From positions 1 to 37,434 of the forward strand of contig DJEP01000061.1 of the NCBI GenBank assembly GCA_002431915.1: DNA of 37,434 nucleotides, read 5' to 3'. A program made the translations under genes and the position numbers. The DNA comes from Lachnospiraceae bacterium UBA5895 (lineage in GTDB: Bacteria > Bacillota > Clostridia > Lachnospirales > Lachnospiraceae). The notes under the pieces are model-generated. The model did not search any database. It saw only the letters and a program-made list of their open reading frames with translations, and was not told the DNA's origin. Numbering within the stretch: the first letter of the stretch is position 1; each line of letters begins with the position of its first letter. This document shows, piece by piece, positions 23,740 through 33,725 of the stretch.

Positions 23740-24759
23740 TTAGATATTTTCTTTGATCCGGATATCCACCGCAGTATAATTATATTCTTTTTCCGGAGTC
23801 TCTCCGGTAGTCAGGTAAGCAAACAGCAGGGAAAGTGGCTTGCTGCCCTGGATCTTGGGCTGCTGGCAGATAGTAGCGGCAATCGTGTCATTTTCCAGCA
23901 TCTGTCTCGTGGTAGGGACCAGATCGAAAGCAATGATACGGACGGATCCTTTTCTCTCCAGCGCTTCCACACTGCGGCAGCCGCCATAGACACCGCCGGC
24001 AGCAAAAAATAATGCATTGATCTCGGGGTGTTCTGACAACAGTGCGGTGGTCTTCTCATAGCTTTCCACTTCGTCGTCGTGGATCTCCACGGTATCTATC
24101 ACGTGGATCCGGTCGCTGTAAGGGGCTAATGTCTTGAGAAATCCGGCAATACGCTCCGTATGACAGAGAATATTGGAGGAACCGGTGACGATGCCAATGT
24201 TTACTGTGCCGGAAGTCATCAGCTGTAAAAGTCCGGCGGCAGTGGCACCGCTGCGGGTATAATTGCTGCCCACATAAGCGATGCGTCTGGAATTTTCAAT
24301 GTCTGTGTTCAGTGTGACTACAGGGATCCCCTGATCATATAACGCATTGATACGGTTACGGATCCGGTCATCGTTATAAGGAGTCAGGGCAATGCCGTTT
24401 ACCTCTTCTGCCAGCAGTTCGTCGATTGCCTGCAGCTGAGCCTCTACGCCGAAAGAGATCTGTTTTGTGATCACAGTACAGTTATAACCGGCAAGTTCTT
24501 CTGCTTTTTCGTCGATTCCCGTCAGAACATCCTGAAAGAAAGGATTCCCGGTGGAAAACAGAATGACACCTAATTTGAGTCTCTTTTTCTGTGCAGCCAG
24601 AACCAAGCCGGCGCGGTTAGGTTTGTAGTCCAGCTCTTTTGCAATTTTTTTGATTTTTTCGGCGGTCTCCGGATTTACTGCGCCGCGGTCATTTAAGACA
24701 CGATCCACAGTGCCGCGGGATACTCCGGCGAGTGCCGCAATTTCTTTGATTGTTGCCAT
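23740..24759 (-). CDS. LacI family transcriptional regulator
   Basis: The protein has 339 residues. The N-terminal HTH is ATIKEIAALAGVSRGTVDRVLNDRGAVNPETAEKI (about 2-37) with the hinge KELDYKPNRAGLVLA. The rest is a periplasmic-binding-protein-like sugar sensor (KLGVILFSTGNPFFQDVLTGI, then VNGIALTPYNDD). It is divergent from the FGGY kinase operon, whose operator lies about 230 bp away, so it probably represses that operon until a pentose, or a phosphate of one, is bound. Start: ATG, typical LacI-family N-terminus. Effector unknown. Confidence 0.93.
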   Translation of the reverse strand: MATIKEIAALAGVSRGTVDRVLNDRGAVNPETAEKIKKIAKELDYKPNRAGLVLAAQKKRLKLGVILFSTGNPFFQDVLTGIDEKAEELAGYNCTVITKQISFGVEAQLQAIDELLAEEVNGIALTPYNDDRIRNRINALYDQGIPVVTLNTDIENSRRIAYVGSNYTRSGATAAGLLQLMTSGTVNIGIVTGSSNILCHTERIAGFLKTLAPYSDRIHVIDTVEIHDDEVESYEKTTALLSEHPEINALFFAAGGVYGGCRSVEALERKGSVRIIAFDLVPTTRQMLENDTIAATICQQPKIQGSKPLSLLFAYLTTGETPEKEYNYTAVDIRIKENI

Positions 24760-24806
24760 AGAATATGCATGCCTTTCCGTAACATTGTTCCATGTATCTT
24801 GCTATA

Positions 24807-24835
24807 AAAGTATCATATTTTTAGAGGGGAGTCAA
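24807..24835 (-). promoter_or_regulatory. Promoter of the lacI-type gene
   Basis: On the minus strand TTGACT (24830-24835), a 17-bp spacer and TACTTT (24807-24812). It lies about 48 bp before the start of the regulator gene. Confidence 0.5.
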
Positions 24836-24946
24836 CGGAAGCACTGAATTTGTCCGGGCACGTAGCGGCGGAATGGACGGTGACATTACAAAAGATAATC
24901 AAAAGGTATTTTTATCAGAAAAATACAGGAAATACAAAACTTATAC

Positions 24947-24975
24947 TTGAAAAACTTTCTCACAACAGTTATGAT
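24947..24975 (+). promoter_or_regulatory. Promoter of the sugar kinase-isomerase operon
   Basis: TTGAAA (24947-24952), a 17-bp spacer and TATGAT (24970-24975). Transcription would start near 24982, directly before the palindromic operator at 24987. Confidence 0.7.
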
Positions 24976-24986
24976 ATAGTTATAGC

Positions 24987-24998
24987 GTGCACGAGCAC
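24987..24998. promoter_or_regulatory. Candidate LacI-family operator
   Basis: The 12-bp element GTGC-ACGA-GCAC has perfectly complementary arms. Its position, about 5 bp after the presumed transcription start, is typical for repressor blockage. The divergent LacI-type protein is the obvious candidate binder. The half-site is short, and catabolite control cannot be excluded. Confidence 0.55.
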
Positions 24999-25043
24999 AC
25001 AAAGGAATGAAAATGGGTTGCAGTAAAATTGGGAGGAAGATTC

Positions 25044-26513
25044 ATGTTATACATCGGAATTGATCTGGGCACTTCGGCAGTGAAACTGCTTTTAATGGAC
25101 AGCGAAGGGAAGATCCGGAATATTGTGTCCCGGGAATATCCTTTGTATTTCCCACACCCCGGCTGGTCGGAACAGAAGCCGGAAGACTGGTATGAGCAGA
25201 CCATGGAGGGTATCCGGGAGCTTTTGAAAGATGCGGATAAGAGCCAGGTAGCAGGCATCAGCTTCGGCGGACAGATGCATGGACTGGTGATCCTGGATGA
25301 GAAGGATCAGGTGATCCGCCCGGCGATCCTCTGGAACGACGGCAGAACCACGGAGGAATGCGATTACCTGAATAATGTGATCGGCAAGGAGAAACTGTCT
25401 GAGTATACTGCAAATATTTCTTTCACCGGATTTACCGCACCGAAGATCCTCTGGGTGAAAAAGAACGAGCCGGAGAACTTTGCAAGGATCAAAAAGATCA
25501 TGCTTCCGAAAGATTACATCGCCTATCGTCTGACCGGGGTACATTGTACGGATGTATCGGATGCTTCCGGTATGCTTCTGTTCGATGTGAAGAACCGCTG
25601 CTGGTCGAAGGAAATGTGTGAGATCTGCGGTGTGAGCGAAGATCAGTTGGCGACCTGTTATGAAAGCTACGAAAAGGTGGGCTGCGTATTGCCCAAGGTG
25701 GCAGACGAACTGGGACTTCCGCACAATGTAGTGGTAGCGGCGGGAGCCGGAGACAATGCGGCAGCAGCCGTGGGCACCGGAACCGTTGGAGACAACATGT
25801 GCAATATTTCCCTGGGAACCAGCGGAACGATCTTCATTTCTTCCAATCATTTCGGCGTGGATCAGAACAATGCCCTGCATTCTTTTGCCCACGCGGACGG
25901 ACATTACCACCTCATGGGCTGCATGCTGAGTGCTGCTTCCTGTAATAAATGGTGGATGGATGAGATCATCGGAACGAAGGATTATGCCGCGGAACAGGCA
26001 CAGATCCGTAAGCTTGGAGAGAACCATGTTTATTTCCTGCCGTATTTGATGGGTGAGCGTTCTCCTCATAATGATCCTAATGCCAGAGGTACTTTTATCG
26101 GCATGACCATGGACACCACGAGAGCGGATATGACCCAGGCAGTGTTGGAAGGTGTGGCTTTTGCACTGAGAGATTCTCTGGAGGTGGCGATATCTCTGGG
26201 AATCAAGCTGGAGCGGACCAAAATCTGCGGCGGCGGTGCCAAGAGTCCTCTTTGGAAGAAAATGATCGCCAACATTCTGAATCTGAAGGTGGATGTGATC
26301 GAGAGCGAAGAGGGACCGGCAATGGGTGGTGCCATGCTGGCGGCGGTAGCCTGCGGCGAATATGCCAGTGTGGAAGAGATCGCGGAGAAGTTCGTCAAAG
26401 TCACCGGAACAGTAGAACCGGATCCGGAACTGGTGGCAAAATACGAAGAACATTATCAGAAGTTCCGCCGGATCTATCCGGCATGCAGACCGCTGTTTGA
26501 GATCATTAAATAG
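25044..26513 (+). CDS. xylB: FGGY family carbohydrate kinase, xylulokinase-like
   Basis: This 489-residue protein of the FGGY sugar kinase family has the N-terminal ATP site MLYIGIDLGTSAVKLLLMD, the substrate motif SFGGQMHGLV (73-82; GQMHG is characteristic of xylulokinases), LWNDGRT (97-103), the catalytic Asp in GAGDNAAAAVG (Asp 237), and the adenine-binding GGGAKSPLWKKM with the EGPAMGGAML tail motif. Expected reaction: D-xylulose + ATP to D-xylulose 5-phosphate. The ATG has GGGAGGA at 25031-25037. It is the first gene of an operon with a DUF4867 protein and a FucI/AraA-family isomerase, so the actual ketose may differ from D-xylulose. The regulator is the divergent LacI-type protein. Confidence 0.9.
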   Translation: MLYIGIDLGTSAVKLLLMDSEGKIRNIVSREYPLYFPHPGWSEQKPEDWYEQTMEGIRELLKDADKSQVAGISFGGQMHGLVILDEKDQVIRPAILWNDGRTTEECDYLNNVIGKEKLSEYTANISFTGFTAPKILWVKKNEPENFARIKKIMLPKDYIAYRLTGVHCTDVSDASGMLLFDVKNRCWSKEMCEICGVSEDQLATCYESYEKVGCVLPKVADELGLPHNVVVAAGAGDNAAAAVGTGTVGDNMCNISLGTSGTIFISSNHFGVDQNNALHSFAHADGHYHLMGCMLSAASCNKWWMDEIIGTKDYAAEQAQIRKLGENHVYFLPYLMGERSPHNDPNARGTFIGMTMDTTRADMTQAVLEGVAFALRDSLEVAISLGIKLERTKICGGGAKSPLWKKMIANILNLKVDVIESEEGPAMGGAMLAAVACGEYASVEEIAEKFVKVTGTVEPDPELVAKYEEHYQKFRRIYPACRPLFEIIK

Positions 26514-26618
26514 ACGGAATACAACACCGTAAAATAATCAAACAACAGCATAATAAAATGAACCTCGTAATTTTCAGATTGCGCTATAATATAAATAGAG
26601 AAAGGATGGTAGAGCAGA

Positions 26619-27260
26619 ATGCAAATTTTATCGGTAAAGGATCCTGTATTTCGTAAGTATGGCAGGGTAATCACCAATGTGGATTTCACAGAGCTGGTGG
26701 AGGAGATGAAGAAGACTCCCATCCCCGAGGGCGTGGTATATGAGCCCGGGATCAATGCACTGGAAGCACTGCCTGTGAAAAAGGAACTGGAGACCATTAC
26801 TTACGGGGAGATGCCCATACAGATCGGTTACTGTAACGGTCATAATTCCAAACTGAATGCGGTGGAATATCATAGGAACTCTGAGATTAATGTGGCGGCG
26901 ACGGATGCCATCCTGATCCTCGGACAGTTAGCGGATGTGGCAGAGGATTTTACCTACGATACCTCTAAGACGGAAGCCTTTTTAGTACCGGCGGGAACCG
27001 GTGTGGAGATTTTTGCAACTTCTCTGCATTATGCCCCCTGCGGAGTGGACGGGCAGGGATTCCAGGTGGCAATCGTATTGCCCCAGGGTACCAATTATCC
27101 GCTGGATGGAACCCATCAGAAGGTGGAGCAGGGCAAGGCACCCAGTGAGGATGCATTGCTTGCCGCTACGAACAAGTGGCTGATCGGTCATGCGGAGGGC
27201 GGACTTCCCGAAGGAAGCTTTATCGGCCTGACCGGTGAGAATCTGGATGTCAGCAAATAA
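26619..27260 (+). CDS. DUF4867 family protein, cupin-like
   Basis: This 213-residue cytoplasmic protein is recognised as DUF4867-like. A cupin-type beta-barrel core is suggested by EYHRNSEINVAATDAILILGQLAD (about 87-110; His and Glu as possible metal ligands) and AFLVPAGTGVEIFATSLHYAPC (about 121-142; a second Glu and His). Members of the family are often found beside sugar isomerases and kinases. A role as a sugar epimerase, mutarotase or isomerase is an inference. The gap to the kinase gene is 105 bp and contains TATAAT at 26585-26590 without a convincing -35, so a weak extra promoter is possible. The isomerase gene follows after 110 bp. Confidence 0.75.
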   Translation: MQILSVKDPVFRKYGRVITNVDFTELVEEMKKTPIPEGVVYEPGINALEALPVKKELETITYGEMPIQIGYCNGHNSKLNAVEYHRNSEINVAATDAILILGQLADVAEDFTYDTSKTEAFLVPAGTGVEIFATSLHYAPCGVDGQGFQVAIVLPQGTNYPLDGTHQKVEQGKAPSEDALLAATNKWLIGHAEGGLPEGSFIGLTGENLDVSK

Positions 27261-27370
27261 CAGTGGCAGAATAAAAAGATTTGAACGCCGGAAGCTTCCT
27301 GTGCGGATGCAGGACGGCGGTAAAATAAATGGCATAGAGAAAAAGAAAACGAAAACAGGAGGATTACAAA

Positions 27371-28855
<1,485 letters not shown>

Positions 28856-28888
28856 GGAACGAAATTACATATAAGAGACAGAAGAAAG

Positions 28889-28924
28889 AACGCCTCTGCA
28901 GGTTTAGCCGGCAGGGGCGTTTTG
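28889..28924. terminator. Terminator of the sugar operon
   Basis: AACGCCTCTGC (28889-28899) pairs with GCAGGGGCGTT (28911-28921), with one G-T pair and an 11-base loop. TTTGT follows. It lies between the isomerase gene and the convergent DUF3592-like gene. Confidence 0.85.
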
Positions 28925-28926
28925 TA

Positions 28927-29442
28927 TCAGGGGGCGGAAGTTTTTTGCTTTTTCAACAGAATGCGTCCGCCAATTTCCAGCACAAAAGGGATGATACACA
29001 GGATCACTCCCGTGGGAAGGATAAAGGAAAGTTTGCTTTCCACATGATCGGGGGACACGATGATTTCCGGGTTCTCCGGGGAGTAATAGATGTCTATTTC
29101 AGTACCGACAGAATTGTAAATATTTGCTTTTTTAATAACAGTCTCATATGTCTGTCCATTCACGGTATAGGACAGGGACACATCCTGTTCATCACTGCGG
29201 TTGCCGTCACTATCAAATACTTCATATTTCCGGACCTCGGTGATCCGTGCGGTCGTCCGGTTATAAGTTCGCGTAACTTCTCTGTAATCCAGCAGTTTCT
29301 TACATCCCCCCGCAACCATGGTCAGACCAATGAACCAGAAGACAGAGGAAAAAATCAGAAAACCACGCCATTTTTGTCCGCTTATTTTAATCATGAGATA
29401 GAGGAAAACAATAATTACAATTGCGTAAAAATAGATATTCAT
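28927..29442 (-). CDS. DUF3592-like membrane protein
   Basis: This 171-residue protein has an N-terminal double hydrophobic segment (residues 4-18 and 26-46), a strand-rich extracytoplasmic domain and a C-terminal TM helix (about 138-160). The middle part has the pattern seen in DUF3592 proteins: TTARITEVRKYEV, VSLSYTVNGQTYETV, and GTEIDIYYSPENPEIIV (TVxVYYDPxNP-like). Function unknown. Start: ATG with GGGAG upstream. A TATAAT box on the minus strand (29464-29469) lies just upstream of the start and may serve as the -10, with no good -35. Confidence 0.7.
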   Translation of the reverse strand: MNIYFYAIVIIVFLYLMIKISGQKWRGFLIFSSVFWFIGLTMVAGGCKKLLDYREVTRTYNRTTARITEVRKYEVFDSDGNRSDEQDVSLSYTVNGQTYETVIKKANIYNSVGTEIDIYYSPENPEIIVSPDHVESKLSFILPTGVILCIIPFVLEIGGRILLKKQKTSAP

Positions 29443-29618
29443 ACAAAAGCTCCCTTTCCCAAAATTATAAGCAGTAACATGTAAATTTCGTCATCAAATA
29501 AGCGTAAAAAGTAAGTAAATATGGATTTTTATATGAACCTTACATGGGATTTAGGGGACTTGATTGTAGCAAAGCAAGGAAGCGGATAGCATGAATACAC
29601 AAAACAAGGAGTAAATGA

Positions 29619-29672
29619 ATGGAGATCAAATTACAGAAGATAACAAAGAAATTCGGGGACAAGACAGTAATT
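29619..29672 (+). pseudogene. 18-codon remnant of an ABC transporter ATP-binding gene
   Basis: ATG with a good AAGGAG site opens MEIKLQKITKKFGDKTVI, a typical ABC ATPase beginning (strand, KxFGDK, strand). Similarity then stops abruptly: the next codons are antisense to the C-terminus of the facing gene. No Walker A follows. A deletion or rearrangement has joined this gene start to the neighbouring gene end at about 29672-29690. Confidence 0.65.
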
Positions 29673-30118
29673 TACCCTACGACAGTGGCGGTGGAGAGCA
29701 GCCCCCCCTTGCGCATGCGGATGCAGCAGTCGATGGAACTGATGCCGGTCAGCAGGTCGATGAGAATAGCCCAGAGGATAAAGCCGATGCCCCAGACACT
29801 TAAGGCAAGCCCGATGAAGCCCGGAATGAAATGCATGATATATGCGGGAATCTGGATACCTTTGATGATCAGGTTCATCCGGGCAGCCTGTCGGGCGGTT
29901 ACTTTGCCCCTGGCACCCTGCACCGCATTGACGATCACGATGACCAGAGAATACAGATTATAGATCACGGCCACGATCAACAGTCCCAGCATTGCGGCAT
30001 CGTTGTAATCCTCCGGCAGACTGCTCATGAACATTAAAAATCCGGCAAGGATAAACACATAAATATAAGGGTATAAAATCACAGATATCATTTTCAGATA
30101 TTTCAGAAATTCTTTCAT
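29672..30118 (-). CDS. Small integral membrane protein, C-terminus probably truncated
   Basis: This 148-residue protein has four hydrophobic segments (about 10-30, 40-63, 85-105 and 110-130) and no recognised domain. Its family is unknown to me. The N-terminus is clear: ATG at 30118 with GAGGAGA upstream and a strong promoter. The C-terminus ends GGLLSTATVVG just where the inverted ABC ATPase fragment begins, so the last helix may have been lost in a rearrangement. It may still be expressed, because the promoter and ribosome site are intact. Confidence 0.6.
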   Translation of the reverse strand: MKEFLKYLKMISVILYPYIYVFILAGFLMFMSSLPEDYNDAAMLGLLIVAVIYNLYSLVIVIVNAVQGARGKVTARQAARMNLIIKGIQIPAYIMHFIPGFIGLALSVWGIGFILWAILIDLLTGISSIDCCIRMRKGGLLSTATVVG

Positions 30119-30169
30119 AATACAGGTCTCCTCTTTCTTTAAAATCTCTTGTAAAAAATAACAAAAAAC

Positions 30170-30198
30170 AGTATAGCAAAAATTTATAAAATCTGCAA
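30170..30198 (-). promoter_or_regulatory. Promoter of the small membrane protein gene
   Basis: On the minus strand TTGCAG (30193-30198), a 17-bp spacer and TATACT (30170-30175) with an extended TGC. It is divergent to, and 10 bp apart from, the MATE promoter at 30208-30236. Confidence 0.7.
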
Positions 30199-30207
30199 AA
30201 AAACATA

Positions 30208-30236
30208 TTGCAATTTTGAAACGCTGCGTATATACT
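30208..30236 (+). promoter_or_regulatory. Promoter of the third MATE gene
   Basis: TTGCAA (30208-30213), a 17-bp spacer and TATACT (30231-30236). The leader would be about 80 nt. Confidence 0.72.
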
Positions 30237-30324
30237 CTCAACGATAGAAACAGCAAGAGAAAGAAAATAACAGAAAACACTGATATATACAGTATTTATA
30301 GGAAAATTAGGAGAGGATATTATC

Positions 30325-31689
30325 ATGACAAAAGATCTGACAAAGGGAAGCCCCATGAAACTTATCATCAGCTTTGCTGTGCCGTTATTGTTCGGATTTT
30401 TATTCCAGCAGTTCTACAATCTGGTGGATACTATGATCGTAGGACGTTTTCTTGGCGTGGATGATCTGGCGGCAGTGGGCTCTACCGGTTCCATCAACTT
30501 TCTGGTGATTGGCTTCTGCATGGGCGTATGCAATGGATTTGCCATCCCCGTGTCCCATAAATTCGGTGCCGGAGATTATGTAGGCATGCGGAAATACGTG
30601 GCTAACTGTGCCTGGCTGGGACTGGCATTTTCTGTGGTCATGGCTGTAGTGACAGCGATCCTGTGCCGGAACATTCTGGTATGGATGAAGACGCCTGCCA
30701 ATATCATTGACGGTGCCTATAACTATATTTTCATTATATTCATTGGTATCCCCACGGTATACCTGTACAACATCGTGGCAGGTGTAATCCGTGCTACCGG
30801 CGACAGCAAGACTCCCGTGGTATTCCTGGTACTATCTTCTGTAATCAATATCGTGCTGGATCTGTATTTTATCATCTCCCTGCACATGGGTGTGGCAGGA
30901 GCCGCCTGGGCTACCGTGATCTCCCAGGGAGTTTCCGGCGTAGCCTGTCTGATCTACATGGTGAAAAAGTTTGAGATCCTGCGGATCCGCAGGGAAGAAT
31001 GGAAAGTGGACGGGCATATGATGATGGTGCTGTGCGGCATGGGCGTTCCCATGGGATTGCAGTATTCCATTACCGCCATCGGCAGTGTAATCTTGCAGAC
31101 TGCAGCCAATACCTTAGGCTCTGCGGCAGTGGCAGCTATGACCGCAGGCGGCAAGATCGGTAACTTCTTAGCCTGTCCTTTTGATGCCATGGGCTCCACC
31201 ATGGCAACCTACGGCGGACAGAATGTGGGTGCCGGTAAATTAGACCGCCTCGGCAAGGGACTGAAAGCCTGTGTAACGCTGGGCGTGGGATACTCCGTCA
31301 TTGCTTTCTTAATTGCGGTATTTTTCGGCGGTCCACTGGCACAATTGTTCGTGGACAGCGGCGAAGCCCAGATCATTGCCAACGTGCGTGCTTTCCTGCT
31401 GTGGAATACGGCATTCTATATTCCGCTGGCACTGGTGAACATTGTCCGTTTCCTGATCCAGGGCATGGGCTTCCCGAAATTTGCAATCTTAGCAGGTGTT
31501 TTCGAGATGATAGCAAGATCATTAGCAGGTTTCGGACTGGTTCCCATTATCGGCTTCACCGGAGTGTGTCTGGGCAGCCCTATTGCATGGCTCATGGCGG
31601 ACGCGTTCCTTATTCCGGCTTATTTCCATGTGAGTAAGGTGCTGCAAAAGAGGATGGCGCCGCAAACGGATGCCCCACAGGCAGTTTGA
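30325..31689 (+). CDS. MATE family efflux transporter
   Basis: This 454-residue protein has the MTKDLTKGSPMKLIISFAVPLLF lead and FQQFYNLVDTMIVGRFLGVDDLAAVGS, the family signature in the first helices. The second half begins near residue 240 (GMGVPMGLQYSITAIGSVILQ). It is a complete MATE exporter. Start: ATG with AGGAGAGG about 10 bp upstream. The 3' end overlaps the convergent GH2 gene by 80 bp and no terminator is seen between them. The substrate is unknown. Confidence 0.93.
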   Translation: MTKDLTKGSPMKLIISFAVPLLFGFLFQQFYNLVDTMIVGRFLGVDDLAAVGSTGSINFLVIGFCMGVCNGFAIPVSHKFGAGDYVGMRKYVANCAWLGLAFSVVMAVVTAILCRNILVWMKTPANIIDGAYNYIFIIFIGIPTVYLYNIVAGVIRATGDSKTPVVFLVLSSVINIVLDLYFIISLHMGVAGAAWATVISQGVSGVACLIYMVKKFEILRIRREEWKVDGHMMMVLCGMGVPMGLQYSITAIGSVILQTAANTLGSAAVAAMTAGGKIGNFLACPFDAMGSTMATYGGQNVGAGKLDRLGKGLKACVTLGVGYSVIAFLIAVFFGGPLAQLFVDSGEAQIIANVRAFLLWNTAFYIPLALVNIVRFLIQGMGFPKFAILAGVFEMIARSLAGFGLVPIIGFTGVCLGSPIAWLMADAFLIPAYFHVSKVLQKRMAPQTDAPQAV

Positions 31690-33589
31690 CGATACGCCGG
31701 TCGTAAGTCACCAGACCGTTGACTTCTTCCTCCACATCGGACAGCTGTGTGTATACCGCACCGCTTAACCCTTGGGAGATCAAAGGGAATAACTGCTTCG
31801 AGAATAACTGTTTCAGGGCAGCAGCCATTTCTTCCGGTGTGTCATATTTCTGATAGCCGTAGACGCGATCCACACTGGAGTGTCCGTCGATGTGGCAGGC
31901 ATAGCCGCCATACTCGGAGATAACGAAAGCCCGTTTTCCGTCCAGTTTCACCTGTAACGGACGGAAATAATTATGAATACTGCGGAAATCCCCGCCTTTC
32001 TGGTCGAACCAGCCGCTGGCATGGTCTACCGGACGGGTGGGGTCTTTTTTTGCCACTATTTTCGCAATACGGGCGGCATCGAACTGTCCCCAGCCTTCGT
32101 TGAAGGGCACCCACACGGCGATGGAAGGGATGTTATACAGGTGGTCAATGGTGTCCAGGCATTCCTGCTCCCAGCTTTTCCGACCTTCCTCGGAGGCGCG
32201 TGAGAACAGTTCATAGTGATTGTCCTTTGTGTGGGCGGACATATGGGGGAACAGCGTGGGCATGTAGCACACCCAGGGCATATGATAGGTGCTGCCGCCG
32301 CTGACCATATCCTGCCATACGATTATTCCCAGACGGTCGCAGTGGTAATACCAGCGTAAAGGCTCAATCTTGATGTGTTTCCGGAGCATGTTAAAGCCCA
32401 GACCTTTTGCAAGGTTAATATCATAGACAAATGCTTCATCGCAGGGAGCGGTCATCAGCCCGTCGGACCAGTAGCCCTGATCTAAAATTCCATGAAGAAA
32501 ATAAGGTCTGTGATTCAGGCAGAAACGCAGAATTCCTTTGGAATCTTTTTCCACTGTAAACATACGCATGGCAAAATAACCTTCCACCGTATCGTCATCG
32601 GCGTTCAGGGTAAAAGGATACAGCCAGGGGTGCTCCGGACTCCAGGGTTTGAAATTCACCGGATCCGGCGCATCGGCGGGAGCCGCGGAGTAGGTGACGC
32701 TGGCGGGAAAAGAAAGTGCTACCGTGGTATGCGTGAGCCCAAAGGAATCCTTTTGCTCGGAAAGTTTTCGCATCCGCAGCCGTACAGGGGTGCCTTTTTG
32801 CGTAAGAGACCCGTCGCAGGAGGGGGCACTTACCCGGAAATCCAGGTGGTTGAACGTCTTTGGAGAACACAGGACAAAGGTTACGGAAGCTTTGTCGTAA
32901 TCCGGGGTGATCTTATAATTGATGACATAATTTTCCGGAACCCATTCGTACCAGACACTCTGCCAGATGCCGCTTTGGGCGGTGTAGAACATGCCGCCGC
33001 GGGTCAGGGTCTGCTTGCCCCTGGTGGCATAACCGGTATCGGTCAGATCCCGGACTCTTACATAGAGAGATACCGGATCCTCGTTTACATATTCCGTGAT
33101 ATCTAAGGAAAAAGGAAGATAGCCGCCACTGTGAGTGCCAAGCTGCTTTGTGCCGAGGAAGACAGTTGCCTCCTGATCCACCGCGTCAAAATGCAGAATG
33201 CAGTGCATGTTTTCTTCTTTTCCTGAAAGTTCTTCCGGGGAAAAAGAAAGTTCGCGGTGATACCACAGGTATTCCTCCGGCTCCAGTCGTCTGTTTACTC
33301 CGGAAAGCAGGGCTTCCGGCGAAAAGGGAACCCGGATGATCCCCTGAGAGGTAAAATACGCAGGATCTTCCGAAGAACTACTCCCGTCTGCGGGCACAAA
33401 AGCATATTCCCAGAGACCGTTCAGCATATGATAATCTGTTCGTTTCATTTGCGGTCTTGGATATTCGGACAGAATATCATCATAAGAACCGGAGCGCATC
33501 ATCATTTCGCCCCAGGGGGTAAACAGGGGATGCAGGGTATCCTCCGGGTGTGCCTGATTCAGATTCGCAGCAGCATCTTTTAAGTTCAT
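31610..33589 (-). CDS. Glycoside hydrolase family 2 protein
   Basis: This 659-residue intracellular protein (no signal peptide) has the GH2 order: an N-terminal sugar-binding jelly roll (about 55-210; LNGLWEYAF, PFSPEALLSG, YLWYHRELSF), an immunoglobulin-like strand region (about 215-345) and a TIM barrel (about 360-640) with LRKHIKIEPLRWYYHCDRLGIIVWQD. The probable acid/base is Glu 498 in FNEGWG, and the probable nucleophile is Glu 559 in VISEYGGY. It would hydrolyse a beta-galactoside, glucuronide or mannoside; specificity is unknown. The start is ATG with GAAAGAAGG upstream. The 3' end runs 80 bp into the MATE gene on the other strand. It is shorter than LacZ-type enzymes. Confidence 0.9.
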   Translation of the reverse strand: MNLKDAAANLNQAHPEDTLHPLFTPWGEMMMRSGSYDDILSEYPRPQMKRTDYHMLNGLWEYAFVPADGSSSSEDPAYFTSQGIIRVPFSPEALLSGVNRRLEPEEYLWYHRELSFSPEELSGKEENMHCILHFDAVDQEATVFLGTKQLGTHSGGYLPFSLDITEYVNEDPVSLYVRVRDLTDTGYATRGKQTLTRGGMFYTAQSGIWQSVWYEWVPENYVINYKITPDYDKASVTFVLCSPKTFNHLDFRVSAPSCDGSLTQKGTPVRLRMRKLSEQKDSFGLTHTTVALSFPASVTYSAAPADAPDPVNFKPWSPEHPWLYPFTLNADDDTVEGYFAMRMFTVEKDSKGILRFCLNHRPYFLHGILDQGYWSDGLMTAPCDEAFVYDINLAKGLGFNMLRKHIKIEPLRWYYHCDRLGIIVWQDMVSGGSTYHMPWVCYMPTLFPHMSAHTKDNHYELFSRASEEGRKSWEQECLDTIDHLYNIPSIAVWVPFNEGWGQFDAARIAKIVAKKDPTRPVDHASGWFDQKGGDFRSIHNYFRPLQVKLDGKRAFVISEYGGYACHIDGHSSVDRVYGYQKYDTPEEMAAALKQLFSKQLFPLISQGLSGAVYTQLSDVEEEVNGLVTYDRRIVKLPVGHPFAAPSSFAAPYSHGNKPE

Positions 33590-33725
33590 GCGAAAACCTT
33601 CTTTCCTAAAATAGATTATTTATAGTATACTACATTTGGAAAGCATAGCACATGAAAAATATTTCTATTCTTTGAGAAAAAAGTTCGGATAAGCTATGCG
33701 GAAATTAAAAAAAGAGGTTATACAG

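Noticed and set aside
25092..26453. 453-codon open frame antisense to the xylB-like gene
   Set aside because: It is a mirror of a real FGGY kinase frame, without ribosome site or recognisable domain. Long antisense frames like this arise from codon bias.
33642..33699. Attenuator for the Uup-type gene (GCATAGC/GCTATGC inverted pair)
   Set aside because: Only 7 bp of pairing with a ~44-base loop, no T tract and no leader peptide could be recognised.
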